Assembly: GCA_009760855.2 (NCBI GenBank)
Contig: WPIO01000042.1
Coordinates: 1,014,501-1,074,500 of the forward strand
DNA length: 60,000 bases
Direction of reading: 5' to 3'
From: Cristatella mucedo
Taxonomy: Eukaryota; Bryozoa; Phylactolaemata; Cristatellidae
In this document: in pieces, positions 1 to 8,688 of the stretch
Numbering within the stretch: the first letter of the stretch is position 1
How the letters are laid out: every line of letters starts with the position of its first letter
The notes under the pieces: model-generated
Database searches by the model: none
Seen by the model: only the letters and a program-made list of their open reading frames with translations
What the model was told of the DNA's origin: nothing
Translations under genes and position numbers: made by a program

Positions 1-542
1 GTTATCCCGCCGGCAACCGTACGCTACCCAACGCGTAGTCTTGGGATCGCGAACAACACTAACCGTTTTATTGCCGCACTAAGAGACTACGGGGCTAGCG
101 GCGTTTATGGTCATTTTATTTCTTCCGCATCTAGTTTATGGCCTAACCCTGTTTATGGCCCAGCCGAGCTAACCGTGGTGCGGCTTGTTTATGGGCCCTA
201 CCGGCCTAGTGGTTAAGTGATCGTGAGGGAGAGTCCCGCCTACCGAGAAAGTATGGATGCTGGCGAAGGGGAGGATGGCTGTTTTCGGTAGAACCACTTT
301 GGGCATCCGCGATAACACACGGCCCTCTGAGTCGGCTTTGACTTGGTGCACGTTGTCATGTTCGTGCAGACGGAGGCTATCAAACTGCAAACGTCAGGAA
401 AAAGCGAACTTGCTTTCAAATTGTGCAGCATGGTGTTACGTGCTGACCAGCTTTGGGATCTTATGAAAGTTGGAAGGCGCGTTCTCTTACCGCGGCTTGT
501 AATAAATGGCCAAGGCTGGCCAGCCAAACTAAGGTAAGCCTA
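1..542. other. Intergenic, no gene seen
   Basis: Only short chance open frames are present. The octamer GTTTATGG occurs four times within 103-194 (103, 134, 151 and 187), at uneven spacing, so this is a weak local motif repetition and not a true tandem repeat. No RNA gene or mobile element was recognised. Confidence 0.5.
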
Positions 543-652
543 GGTAAGCTTGCATAAGGTCTCCGCTGAAAAGTTAGCCAATTGATTTTCGAATACGCCC
601 AAACCTGACCAACCCGGCTGTACTCGCATCTCGGGCTTCCGGCGTTCTACCT
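543..652 (+). repeat. 110-bp dispersed repeat, copy 1
   Basis: This stretch reappears in the same orientation at 21441-21550. Reading the two side by side gives one difference (G at 565, A at 21463). The match begins at GGTAAGCTTG and ends at GCGTTCTACCT, and the flanks are unrelated on both sides. No poly-A, long terminal inverted repeat or convincing target duplication is visible. The minus strand is open for about 36 codons, too short to argue for coding. Confidence 0.9.
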
Positions 653-1239
653 TCATAGACTGCTGTGTAGCTGACTTTTCTACACTAATGGCTTTGCTAA
701 AGTTTGGCTTTGATTGGCAAATTATAGCACGATAGTCAAGGTTTACACGCGGGATTTCGTGCCATTGAGCTTAAACGTTGCCATGCTCCGGCCTGTAATG
801 GCTCGGTCCATGCAACCTTACTTTTATTTTGGAACCACTGTACAGCGTAATTAAAACAACAAATTCTGAGCATCTGCTGTTTCAATTGTACAGTGCTGAA
901 AGCAAATTTCCGGGTTTACACGCTGAATTACACGACACTACGCTTCCCCGGTTCTAAGGCTACAGCGTTTCATAGTACGGGCCAGTGAGGCTCTCTAAAT
1001 ATTTAAACTACATATATGAATATTTGAAATGCAGGTTCTGTTTTTTTAGTACTCGTGGCGCAGATACAATTTTGATTCCAGGTTATAGATACTAGAATTT
1101 TTGGTATTTCCACTTAATTCCATGACATCGCCCAGGCGTGTGCTATTGCTATTGCCCGAAATACTCCCGGTCATCAATTACCATGGTATTTTTTCGCGTC
1201 AACACATTCGGGTGAAATTCGGTTGATATTTTTGGTAGC
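653..1239. repeat. Diverged repeat related to 11.6-12.4 kb
   Basis: Several blocks resemble 11860-12400 in the same order: a GCTTTGATT/CAAATTATAGCA block near 710 and 11870, a GATTTCGTGC-type block near 750 and 11915, and CATCGCCCAGGCGTGTGCT (19 bp, exact) at 1126-1144 and 12275-12293. The similarity is broken by many substitutions and small gaps. No coding capacity was seen. An old dispersed or satellite-derived repeat is the simplest reading. Confidence 0.55.
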
Positions 1240-2160
1240 GTGAGCCGTCGCGCGGCGAGCCTAAATCCACGGTCAATCGTGGACATTCCGCGTTTCTTCA
1301 CCGTCTCTGACTCGCTGTCGAAGTGTAAAACGACGAGCTATATACCCAAGTTGAGATGTCTTGCGAAATGTTCGAAAGCTTCGACGGTTTTTCAGACCGG
1401 CGGTTTTGTCGGTCGACGGCTTTGTCGGCCGGCTGCTGAGGTTCAAGAAAGAGATCGAGCACGCACAAAGTCGCCTCTCGCGACCGAGTAAGTAGCACCT
1501 GTTGCTCCTTGCGATGCAAGGAAGCTGCCTCGTCACGCTCGCCTCGAATCGCCTGCGGGCCGCGCCGGACTAGGGCGCACTAAGCTGCACGAGGCTTGCG
1601 CTCGTGCGAGGCGTGCCGTTCACCAAGAAGCCGGCCCGTTGAACGCGGCTGCTACGCGCGCTGATGCCGTTCGGACTGAGCGAGCCGACAGGAACGACCA
1701 GCTGCGGCGGCGGGGCAACCGCCGACGGCGCGTCCGGCGACAAAGGCTCGCCAGGCTGCCGAGACAGCAGAGGCTCGCCATGCGATACGGTGCAATGACC
1801 CAGGAGCGACGGCGGCGGCGACAGACGGCGCGGCGGCGCACTCAGTTCGCGCAGGCAGCTTCGGTCCTCGAAGCTGCTGGCGGCTGAGAGGCGCACGAGG
1901 TGCCAGCGGAGAGCGTGCGAGCGAGACGCCCGCGGTGCGAGACGAGGAGGCGGCTGCTGAAGCGACAGCGGCTGGCAAAGCGGGGCGAAGGCCGCGGTGC
2001 CCTTTTGCGGCGGAGAGAAGCTCGGGTCGCTTTCCGGAGTGACGGAGCCGGACCAGATGGTCCTGGAGATGGCGCAGCGGTGCAAAGAAGCAGACGACGT
2101 CCTTTTACACAGGTAGCTCTCGTTGTCACTCCGAGCGGCTGCGAAGATCCTCCCGCCTGC
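1240..2160. promoter_or_regulatory. CpG-rich block 1 (candidate promoter/5' exon region)
   Basis: The composition changes abruptly to GC-rich with frequent CpG, then back to very AT-rich DNA at 2222. Long open frames here on both strands (for example 1570-2085 minus and 1639-1887 plus) are Arg/Ala/Ser-rich and expected in GC-rich DNA. None resembles a known family. The block is a candidate promoter and first-exon area on composition alone. Confidence 0.4.
2057..2112 (+). CDS. Possible short first coding exon (speculative)
   Basis: At the 3' edge of the CpG-rich block, a frame opens with ATG at 2057 and again at 2069. The second ATG has G at -3 and +4, a good initiation context. It reads MVLEMAQRCKEADDVLLH and meets a donor-like CAG|GTAGCT at 2112/2113. 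Unlike the neighbouring Arg/Ala-rich frames this reads as ordinary protein. No downstream exon could be joined with confidence and the family is not recognised, so this may be chance. Confidence 0.2.
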
Positions 2161-2221
2161 CTGTGTCTGGGTAACAGTTTAATGCCGGTTTCTGGGAATC
2201 ACGCTTAAGTAGATTGTAGAT

Positions 2222-2610
2222 CTGCTAATGGCCATTATATATTATATGTACATGCATTTAATATGATAAGGTTATATAATGTAATAATTATACCAGTTAT
2301 ACATTATATATTACAATAATTGATCATTAATATAATATATAGATTATATATATTATTATTCTTACTATATTATATATATATATAATTTATTATATATTTT
2401 ATATATAGATTATAGATAATTATTATTATTACATTATAAATTATATTTTATATTATATATGATATATATATATATATATATGAAATAGATTATTATATTG
2501 TTAATACAATAATCAATGATAATAATAATACATTCTTGCTGTACCAGTTATATAAATATTATATAAAATATTATATATAATATATAGATATGCAAGAATT
2601 GATTTTACTC
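2222..2610. repeat. AT-rich low-complexity stretch
   Basis: About 390 bp built almost only of A and T, with runs of TATATA, ATTATT and AATAATA. It marks a sharp compositional boundary against CpG-rich block 1. No coding potential. Confidence 0.85.
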
Positions 2611-3080
2611 TCAATAGCTGGCCTGCGGAGATAAAAATATAATTACGCACGTCTACTTTTTAAACAAGTCACGTTTTCTAGCGTTCTGTTTTTGGACGTT
2701 TGTGTAGACGAACAAAATCTTCCAAATATGCGTTTACTTTAAGTGGTAACTGGTGGAGTCGCTTTTAAAAGGAAAAACTAAATCACATGAGCAGCTAGTA
2801 ACTAGCACTGCCATAGTGTTTTGGCCACTAATCTAAAGAGCATATTTCTTTGCCGTTCTACACCCTAAAGGCACATTTTACGACAGCAGTCAAACGGCTT
2901 ATTAGTGGCCATCAGTAACGCTTAAAAAAAGCATTTTTGTGAGTTTTGATCCAGTTGTCAAAAAGATACTTAGGCAAATAGTTGAGATAGGCTAAACCGT
3001 TGTCAGGCAACCTCTAAGATGCCGGATTACTGCGAAATCTCTCGCATTAATGTGGTTGAACCACTTAATTCCTACGTCTC
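2611..3080. other. Non-coding, nothing recognised
   Basis: Unique-looking DNA of average composition. No open frame of interest, no repeat family recognised. Confidence 0.5.
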
Positions 3081-3236
3081 GCTGCCGAGCTGGTTAGGTT
3101 CAGTGAATTATGTGCTCGCCCCGACCAAGGTCTGCCCATGGTCGCCGGCTTGAGCCCTGTGGCATATGAGAAGCACCTTAATAGAGACTATGATATATGA
3201 TCTCTTAGGATGCTATACATATGAATTATATATACA
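3081..3236 (+). mobile_element. tRNA-derived SINE, family A
   Basis: The head has an A-box-like GAGCTGGTTAGGTTCAGTG and a B-box-like GGCTTGAGCCC, followed by the family A body (GAAGCACCTTAATAGAGA, TCTCTTAGGATGCTATA) and an AT tail. Sister copies lie at 13127-13275 (plus), 4522-4632 (minus) and 24726-24826 (minus). The body and tail resemble the 3' end of LINE family A, which suggests mobilisation by that LINE. Confidence 0.75.
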
Positions 3237-3549
3237 TTTTGCTGGAGAATTGAAGAAACGGCAAATATGCCATCTCTGGTTTGGATCAGGCTATTGCCTG
3301 ACACATCCGGCTGGTAAAAAATTGGCTGGAGGGCAATGCCGAACTTTGGGCCAGCGACCCCAAATGCTGGCCATTACTAGAGAGCTAATGCTGATGCCTT
3401 GTCTCGGGAAGGTTGAAGCGATTCAAAAACCAAGAGTTCAAAAAGACTTATGTTGCTGCAATGTGAGACAGCCATGGAAATGTTACTTGGAAGTTGTGTG
3501 TGCTGTCGCACTTCGCAATGTTACCCTTGTAAAAGGGAAGCCTGATCTT
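3237..3549. other. Non-coding, nothing recognised
   Basis: An open frame (about 3166-3558, plus) starts inside the SINE and runs through here, but its product resembles nothing recognised and it is probably chance. Confidence 0.5.
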
Positions 3550-4056
3550 GAAATTTAAAGGTCGTCTTGTGGTTTCCACTCAAGAAAATCTCTCGATTGT
3601 CTTAGTTCTTCAAATGTTCAAGGAAAACCAACTGATGGACGTAATTGGTGGAAATAAAATTGCAATAAAGTCTAATTTTTCTAACCTGCTCCATGAAAAC
3701 AAATCTATAACGACCAAATCTTTATTGATAGTGATAAGCTCATCAAGTAGGTAAATGTGTAAAAGCCAATCTATTTCCTTCTCATGAGCACTAGTCAGCT
3801 GACTGAACATCATGTATGTAGGCTGAAGTTGCCGAACATACTGTAACGCTTCTCTTCCGATCCACTTGATTTGGTCTCCAATGAGGTTTAATGACTTGGC
3901 GTCAGGAAAATTAAGGCAGTCCATGGTCAGGTTGCTTATGCGGTCATGATCTAAGCGAATTACTTTAAGTGATAATACCGGATCCATCCTGCAAACATTC
4001 TCGGACTGACGTTCACTCACAGCGAATGTAAGCAAATTTAAAAACTCCATTATGAG
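3550..4056 (-). pseudogene. Decayed partial copy of the LRR receptor gene
   Basis: The minus-strand frame 4050-3610 aligns with residues of LRRs 4 to 8 of the intact gene at 8689-11325. Shared stretches include ENVCRMDPVLSLKVIRLD against DNVCRMSPVLSAKVIRLD, DAKSLNL and WIGREA. The nucleotide match continues to about 3550 (TCTCGATTGTCTT, also near 10240). The copy lacks the N-terminus, most LRRs, LRRCT, FN3-like region and TM segment. Later repeats have lost their leucine/asparagine pattern and the frame drifts, so it is a dead fragment of a duplicated paralog in the same orientation, about 5 kb downstream of the parent. Confidence 0.85.
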
Positions 4057-4521
4057 TGTGCCTCATTTGTTCTAAGGTTTGACCTCAAGATTCATCAATA
4101 TTGGCCTAAATCAGAAACTGGTTCAATTGATAATGCGGGAGTAAGTCATTTAAAATTAATCTGATAAAAGTGATACCAGTTAATAATTTTGTCATTTTTC
4201 AGGCAACTGGGATCTTTAGAGACACAGTCTCAGCTGTTGCTACTTTTAAAAGAGACTCATCTCTGATTTTTGCACTGAAGAACAATAGTTTGTTTATCTG
4301 GACCACCGTAGCACCAGTTTCGCTAAGATACTCAGCCAGAAGTCATGGCTCCATAAATATCTGGAGATTCAAACAGATATTTTATCAATTCTCTCACGAG
4401 AGTGTCTAGACAGCAGAAAAATCAGCGAAATGTGAACGAAATGCAGAAACTGGTGCTGGACCAATCGATTGTAGCTCTGCAGCTGTATGGCGATAGGTGA
4501 CCAGTTGGTTGTATTGCATGA
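4057..4521. other. Non-coding, nothing recognised
   Basis: Only a 79-codon open frame (4170-4409, plus) without recognisable similarity. I could not extend the LRR pseudogene into this stretch. Confidence 0.45.
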
Positions 4522-4632
4522 CTTATCTCTATTTCAGGCGCTCCAGATATGCCTCGGGGCTTGAACCCACGACCTCAGCCAGACCTTGGTCGGTGCGAGC
4601 ACCTCAACTGCTGGACCAAACCAGCTCGCACG
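4522..4632 (-). mobile_element. tRNA-derived SINE, family A (head and part of body)
   Basis: On the minus strand it reads GAGCTGGTTTGGTCCAGCAG, then GTGGGTTCAAGCCCCGAGGC (B-box-like), then a GCGCCTGAAATAGAGATAAG body. This is the same order as the plus copies at 3081 and 13127. It is truncated before the AT tail. Confidence 0.75.
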
Positions 4633-4693
4633 TCACTAGGTGTCCGCCTAAAGTCCTTCTTGTCCTAGCGCCTTAAGACTATGTCGCACCTTC

Positions 4694-4701
4694 TATTGAA
4701 C
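4694..4701. other. Left target-site duplication of the SPIN-like element
   Basis: TATTGAAC, matched by TATTAGAC at 4886-4893 (6 of 8). An eight-base duplication is typical of hAT elements; two mismatches suggest the insertion is not recent. Confidence 0.65.
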
Positions 4702-4885
4702 CAGTGGTTCTCAACCGCCCTAATGTGACCCTTTAATACAGTTCCTTATGTTGTGGTGACCCCCAACCACAAAACTATTATGTGCGAAATGCGTAAATGC
4801 GTGTTTTGCGATGGTCTAGGGCGACCTCTGAGAAAGGGCCGTTCGAACCCTAAAGGGGTCTCGACCCACAGGTTGAGAACTGCTG
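4702..4885 (+). mobile_element. SPIN-like hAT MITE (non-autonomous DNA transposon)
   Basis: The element begins CAGTGGTTCTCAACC and ends GGTTGAGAACTGCTG, near-perfect terminal inverted repeats of the hAT superfamily. From memory, the interior also matches the vertebrate/invertebrate SPIN (Space Invader) family closely: a CCTTTAATACAGTTCCT block, a GTTGTGGTGACCCCCAACCA block, a GTGTTTTGCGATGGTCT block, and AAAGGGGTC with CGACCCACAGG before the 3' end. At 184 bp it has MITE size and no transposase. It is flanked by a degraded 8-bp direct repeat, TATTGAAC (4694-4701) and TATTAGAC (4886-4893), six of eight matching, as expected for hAT insertion. The 57-58 codon open frames on both strands are incidental. 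Confidence 0.85.
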
Positions 4886-4893
4886 TATTAGAC
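4886..4893. other. Right target-site duplication of the SPIN-like element
   Basis: TATTAGAC directly after the 3' terminal inverted repeat. It pairs with 4694-4701. Confidence 0.65.
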
Positions 4894-5505
4894 ATGTCTG
4901 CAAATGCAAGGCGAATGGTGGCCATATTTAAAGGCACAATCCCAATACAGGTTTTCTCTACTAGCAGATGTTTCTCTCATTACTATCGTGCATCACACCT
5001 AAGGATGAGCTTAGTAGTACTTCACATCGAGCCATCTAAATCCGGAACAGCAACCACCATCGGTATTGTAGATATGAGGTGCATAAGGAGGGCATCAACA
5101 GATACGCCTACTTCCGGGTTTCCCGGGTTCTACACTCAGACGTTTTCCTGAACGAAAATCTATGGAAGAAAAAAATGCTTCTTCACAGCCCACGAAGGAA
5201 AAAATATTGCTTAGCGCTTACCATTAGTATAGAGTCATTGAAACAGCTATCGGCTGAGATACATCGACCCTACTCACAGCAGGCCAAGTGTGGCAAAGCT
5301 TGTTGCCTCCATGGTATATGTATATGTGTAGATGGACAGAGCCTCCGAACGAATGTGAACTATATCATGCTGATTGTGAAAGTTTCTGAATTATTTATTC
5401 GGGACTGCATACGCCATGCCTGACAATACCGTTATATAGATACAATACATAGCTACTGACACATAGATATAGCATGGATATAATAGATCGCCTTTGGTGG
5501 TGAGC
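4894..5505. other. Non-coding, nothing recognised
   Basis: Open frames of 67 to 114 codons overlap here in several frames without recognisable similarity. Confidence 0.45.
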
Positions 5506-6014
5506 CGTAATGTAATGTATCTCCGTCTGTAACTCCACAAAGTAATAAAGACCATGTGGGTGTTACGCAGGAGAGTTTTGTATAGCGCACTCACAGCCTA
5601 AGCGGCTTTCGGTACGCATTCGGTAGCCAACAGACTTCGTCTCAAGCAACAAAGGGAAAGTGGGAAGCATGGCAGAGTCAGGAGAGCAGTTAAGGTAGTG
5701 AGTAGCATGGAAGTAGCAGCTCAGGGAGGCTGAAAATAATGAGCCATAGTCGGCAGTAGGAGAGCAGTTATCGTTGCGTAAGAATTGTGGAAGCGAGTTC
5801 CACAGTCTAGGACCTGCAGAGCTAAAGCTTCTTTCGTCAACTGTCTTTAAGCGGAGGAGTAGGACAGCTAATTTATTGTCCACACAGGACGTGAGGGCGT
5901 GAAGAGGCTGAAACTGACGCAGCAGTTCAGCTAGGTACGAAGGAGCCAAACCGTGGCGGGCCTTGTGGGTCAGCGTAAGAACCTGGCTCTGAATCCTTTG
6001 GTCAACCGGCAACC
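5506..6014 (-). mobile_element. LINE family B, 3' fragment (CR1/L2-like)
   Basis: The minus-strand frame 6012-5563 reads as the C-terminal end of a CR1/L2-type ORF2: VDQRIQSQVLTLTHKARHG, APSYLAELL, then GPRLWNSLP, a layout typical of that region. The copy ends at its 3' side in repeated ACATT/TTAC units (GTAATGTAATG on plus, 5506). It is 5'-truncated and lacks the RT and endonuclease parts. Relatives: 20485-20790, 27135-27330, 36449-36790 (all minus) and 40870-41410 (plus). Confidence 0.8.
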
Positions 6015-6029
6015 ATCTATGGCTGTAGC

Positions 6030-6183
6030 TACCTACGTAAGGCAGTTACTCCTAATGACCTCTGGAAAGTAGTCGTGGATTCAAATTCTGCACTGGGCGA
6101 TCCTTTGTCGATGCTACAAGTGGTGGTGATAGCCATAAAGGCTCTTCTACCGCCAAACATAAGAGACAGTCGAATCAGCTGGC
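6030..6183 (+). mobile_element. tRNA-derived SINE, family B
   Basis: A head with GGCAGTTACTCC and a B-box-like GTGGATTCAAATTC is followed by the family B body: GGGCGATCCTTT, GGTGGTGATAGCCATAAAGG, CTCTTCT and a 3' GTCGAATCAGCTGG. It lies directly after a LINE B fragment. Better copies are at 17179, 40341 and 41010. Confidence 0.7.
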
Positions 6184-6592
6184 ATAGCCTGTCGGTTGTG
6201 GAATTGGCGTCGAGCCAGTGAGCGACTCCATATAGACTGGTGCGTTAATGGCACGGTATTTTCATCGGCATATGGCTGCTCTAGATCGCAGTAGTACTGC
6301 TGTACAGTCGGCATCTGTGAGTGTACGACTTCAATGGGCAGCTTCCTCCATCCGGGCTTCGATCATGGCAGCCATAGCTGGTGCAGTGCTTGTCAGGCTG
6401 AGGCAAGGAGAACATCCTGCTGCTTGGTCCGAGTCTGTCGTAAAGTGCTTTACTTTGAAAGCAGCTTCATGGTAAACTAGTAGCATTTGGTGGCAGGAGT
6501 GTTCACCTATGCAAGCCAGCTTCGATATCCTGCCCAACGCGGTTTTGCTTTTTTGCTCGGTAGCCGGCTTAGCTGCAAGTTGCACTATAGAT

Positions 6593-6593
<1 letters not shown>
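6184..6593. other. Non-coding, nothing recognised
   Basis: Two overlapping 75 to 84 codon open frames on opposite strands, no recognisable product. Confidence 0.45.
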
Positions 6594-6644
<51 letters not shown>

Positions 6645-6806
6645 GTTATATATACATAGCTATATATAGTTATATATATATAGTTATATATATATGTATA
6701 TATATATACATAGTTATATATACATAGTTATATATATATATATATAGTTATATATAGTTATATATATATATGTATATATATGTATATATATATATATATA
6801 TATACT
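6594..6806. repeat. (TA)n-rich minisatellite
   Basis: About 210 bp of TATATA with regularly interspersed GTTATATATA and CATAGTTATA variants, giving a higher-order pattern on top of the dinucleotide repeat. It produces artefactual Tyr/Ile open frames on both strands. Confidence 0.9.
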
Positions 6807-7507
6807 ATAGATATAGCCATGCCGCCGTAGCAAGAAGCAGGCTAAGCAAGTTTGAGTTACAAACCCTGCATGCAATCTGGAAACTGCTTTCGGCGTCACT
6901 CGAAGCTTTGACTTGGCATAGTCTTATCATTCGCAGCTGAAGAGGCAACTGCACAGCTAATCTTTCTAATCTGCCCCGGTTTATTTTCTTTCTTCATATG
7001 AGTAGCTGGCCCCTCTCTCTTAACATCCTTCGCCCGAACTGGAGCACTCATCTAAACGAATGCCCTCGCTCTACCGATTATAACGAAGACACTTCTCATC
7101 GTTTAAGGTGACAGCCTCAATCACCGTGCAGAGTGATCAGGTATTTTCATCGTTGGTGCAATTACTGACTGTGATATTTTTGAGCTACTCTTCACTATTA
7201 ATTATCTGGTTTTCTCCTCCTATGAATTCTGCAACAGCTTATATAATGGAACACTAGAAACCAAGTACAACATTTTTTGAGACTGATTAAGTGTGCTTGC
7301 ATGGTCATTGGTTCGTGAATGAACTTTTTTTCTTTCTGGTAAGGCTGGCGCAGATCGGCCGAGCAAAACCGGCCTCTCAATTGATGTATGGGCTATCGGC
7401 AGCGTACCTAGAACTAGTACCCAATTCATTTCATTTGAATGCTGACTGACGGCAGGAAAATTAAGTCAGCATGGGAATTTTATGTAAAATCTTAATTCGT
7501 GTCGATA
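6807..7507. other. Non-coding, nothing recognised
   Basis: Small open frames only, no recognised repeat family. Confidence 0.45.
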
Positions 7508-7610
7508 GTGCCTGAACCGAGAAAAACATTTTCTTGGTTCAGGCACTTCACATACGCCACGGAGCTCGAACACACGACCTCGACCTCGGCCATGACCTTC
7601 CTTGATCGAG
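7508..7610 (-). mobile_element. SINE family A fragment with a foldback at its tail
   Basis: On the minus strand there is a B-box-like GTGTTCGAGCTCCGTGGC and the family A continuation GTGAAGTGCCTGAACC. The tail end forms an inverted repeat: GTGCCTGAACCGAGAA (7508-7523) against TTCTTGGTTCAGGCAC (7531-7546), 15 of 16 pairs with a 7-base loop. Confidence 0.55.
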
Positions 7611-8688
7611 GTAAGAAGCACCAGAAACCACAAACAGAAAGCTGGTAAACAACTGAACGTTGCTTTTTATCTTTAGTTTTCATAAATCAAGCATGCTTGT
7701 GGTATTTACTTGTGGCTCAGTCATATCGGATATATTTCTACTTAGATTTATGATGACAGCTGTGAGTTTTCTTTGTCCACCGATGTGCAGACTATCCAAC
7801 AGACGTAGCAAGTTCTAACCAGCAGGGGATATTTAATTGCCATTTCTCTCTGGTTTCACTAGAATCTCATCGGAGAAAATTGTACTCAAGCTAAGCTTGC
7901 TTGATGCATAGAAACTCACTCTGTCCCAGCTGAGAAGCTTACCCATCGTAGTAGCACAGAGACCCGAACTGATGTAGTCCTATTTTATAAGTGCCTGAAT
8001 AGAAATTAGTATCTCTTCATAATAGGCCTAGACTAACTATTTAATTGTGCACTTGCCATCCTCCGCTAAATGTTATGCTTTCTGGCTAGCTTGGAGAAAG
8101 ATATCGAGCCATAGAATTGTATGTATTTCAGGTGCTACACATAACTCTTTATGGCGGCATTAACTTAACACTCATTGGTTAAGCGCATTTACTATCGACC
8201 CGACCTAAGGAGCAGCAGCTTGACCTTGACTCGTTGCTTTCGCAGTCAGGTGGCCCTAAACAATACTGAGGCACGAGGGCAAGAGGCTTTCTGAAGTCAA
8301 CGGTCAGGCGCCGCTCCTAGCCAGATTGTAAACTTTGACTGGGCATCGATATTTGAGTATATTGATTTATGCATAAGCACGGCTACGGTGGATGCAAAAA
8401 AAGATATCCAAGCTTCAGGGAATTGCTCGACTCGCGATAACTCGCGGCTACTCTACTATCATTTCAATGCACATGCAAGCTACTTTAGTTGGTTCACAAA
8501 AAACACCAACAACAATCAGAGACGCACTGAGACCTGCTAATTACAATATGCCATTTACATTCGGCCATTTACATTCGGTGTAATTAAGCATTCTACGAAA
8601 GCAGGTAAAGCAGCGCTAGAACTTTAGAGCGGAACCTACTTTTTAGCAAAGCTGGAGCATCGTCAGAGCAAAGTGGTTAGCCGATGTG
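7611..8688. other. Non-coding; probable 3' flank of the LRR gene
   Basis: No gene seen. A SINE family A tail scrap (GTGCCTGAATAGAAATTAG) lies near 7995. On the minus strand, downstream of the LRR stop codon, the nearest poly(A)-signal-like hexamer I noticed is ATTAAA at 8045-8040. It is weak evidence for the transcript end. Confidence 0.4.
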
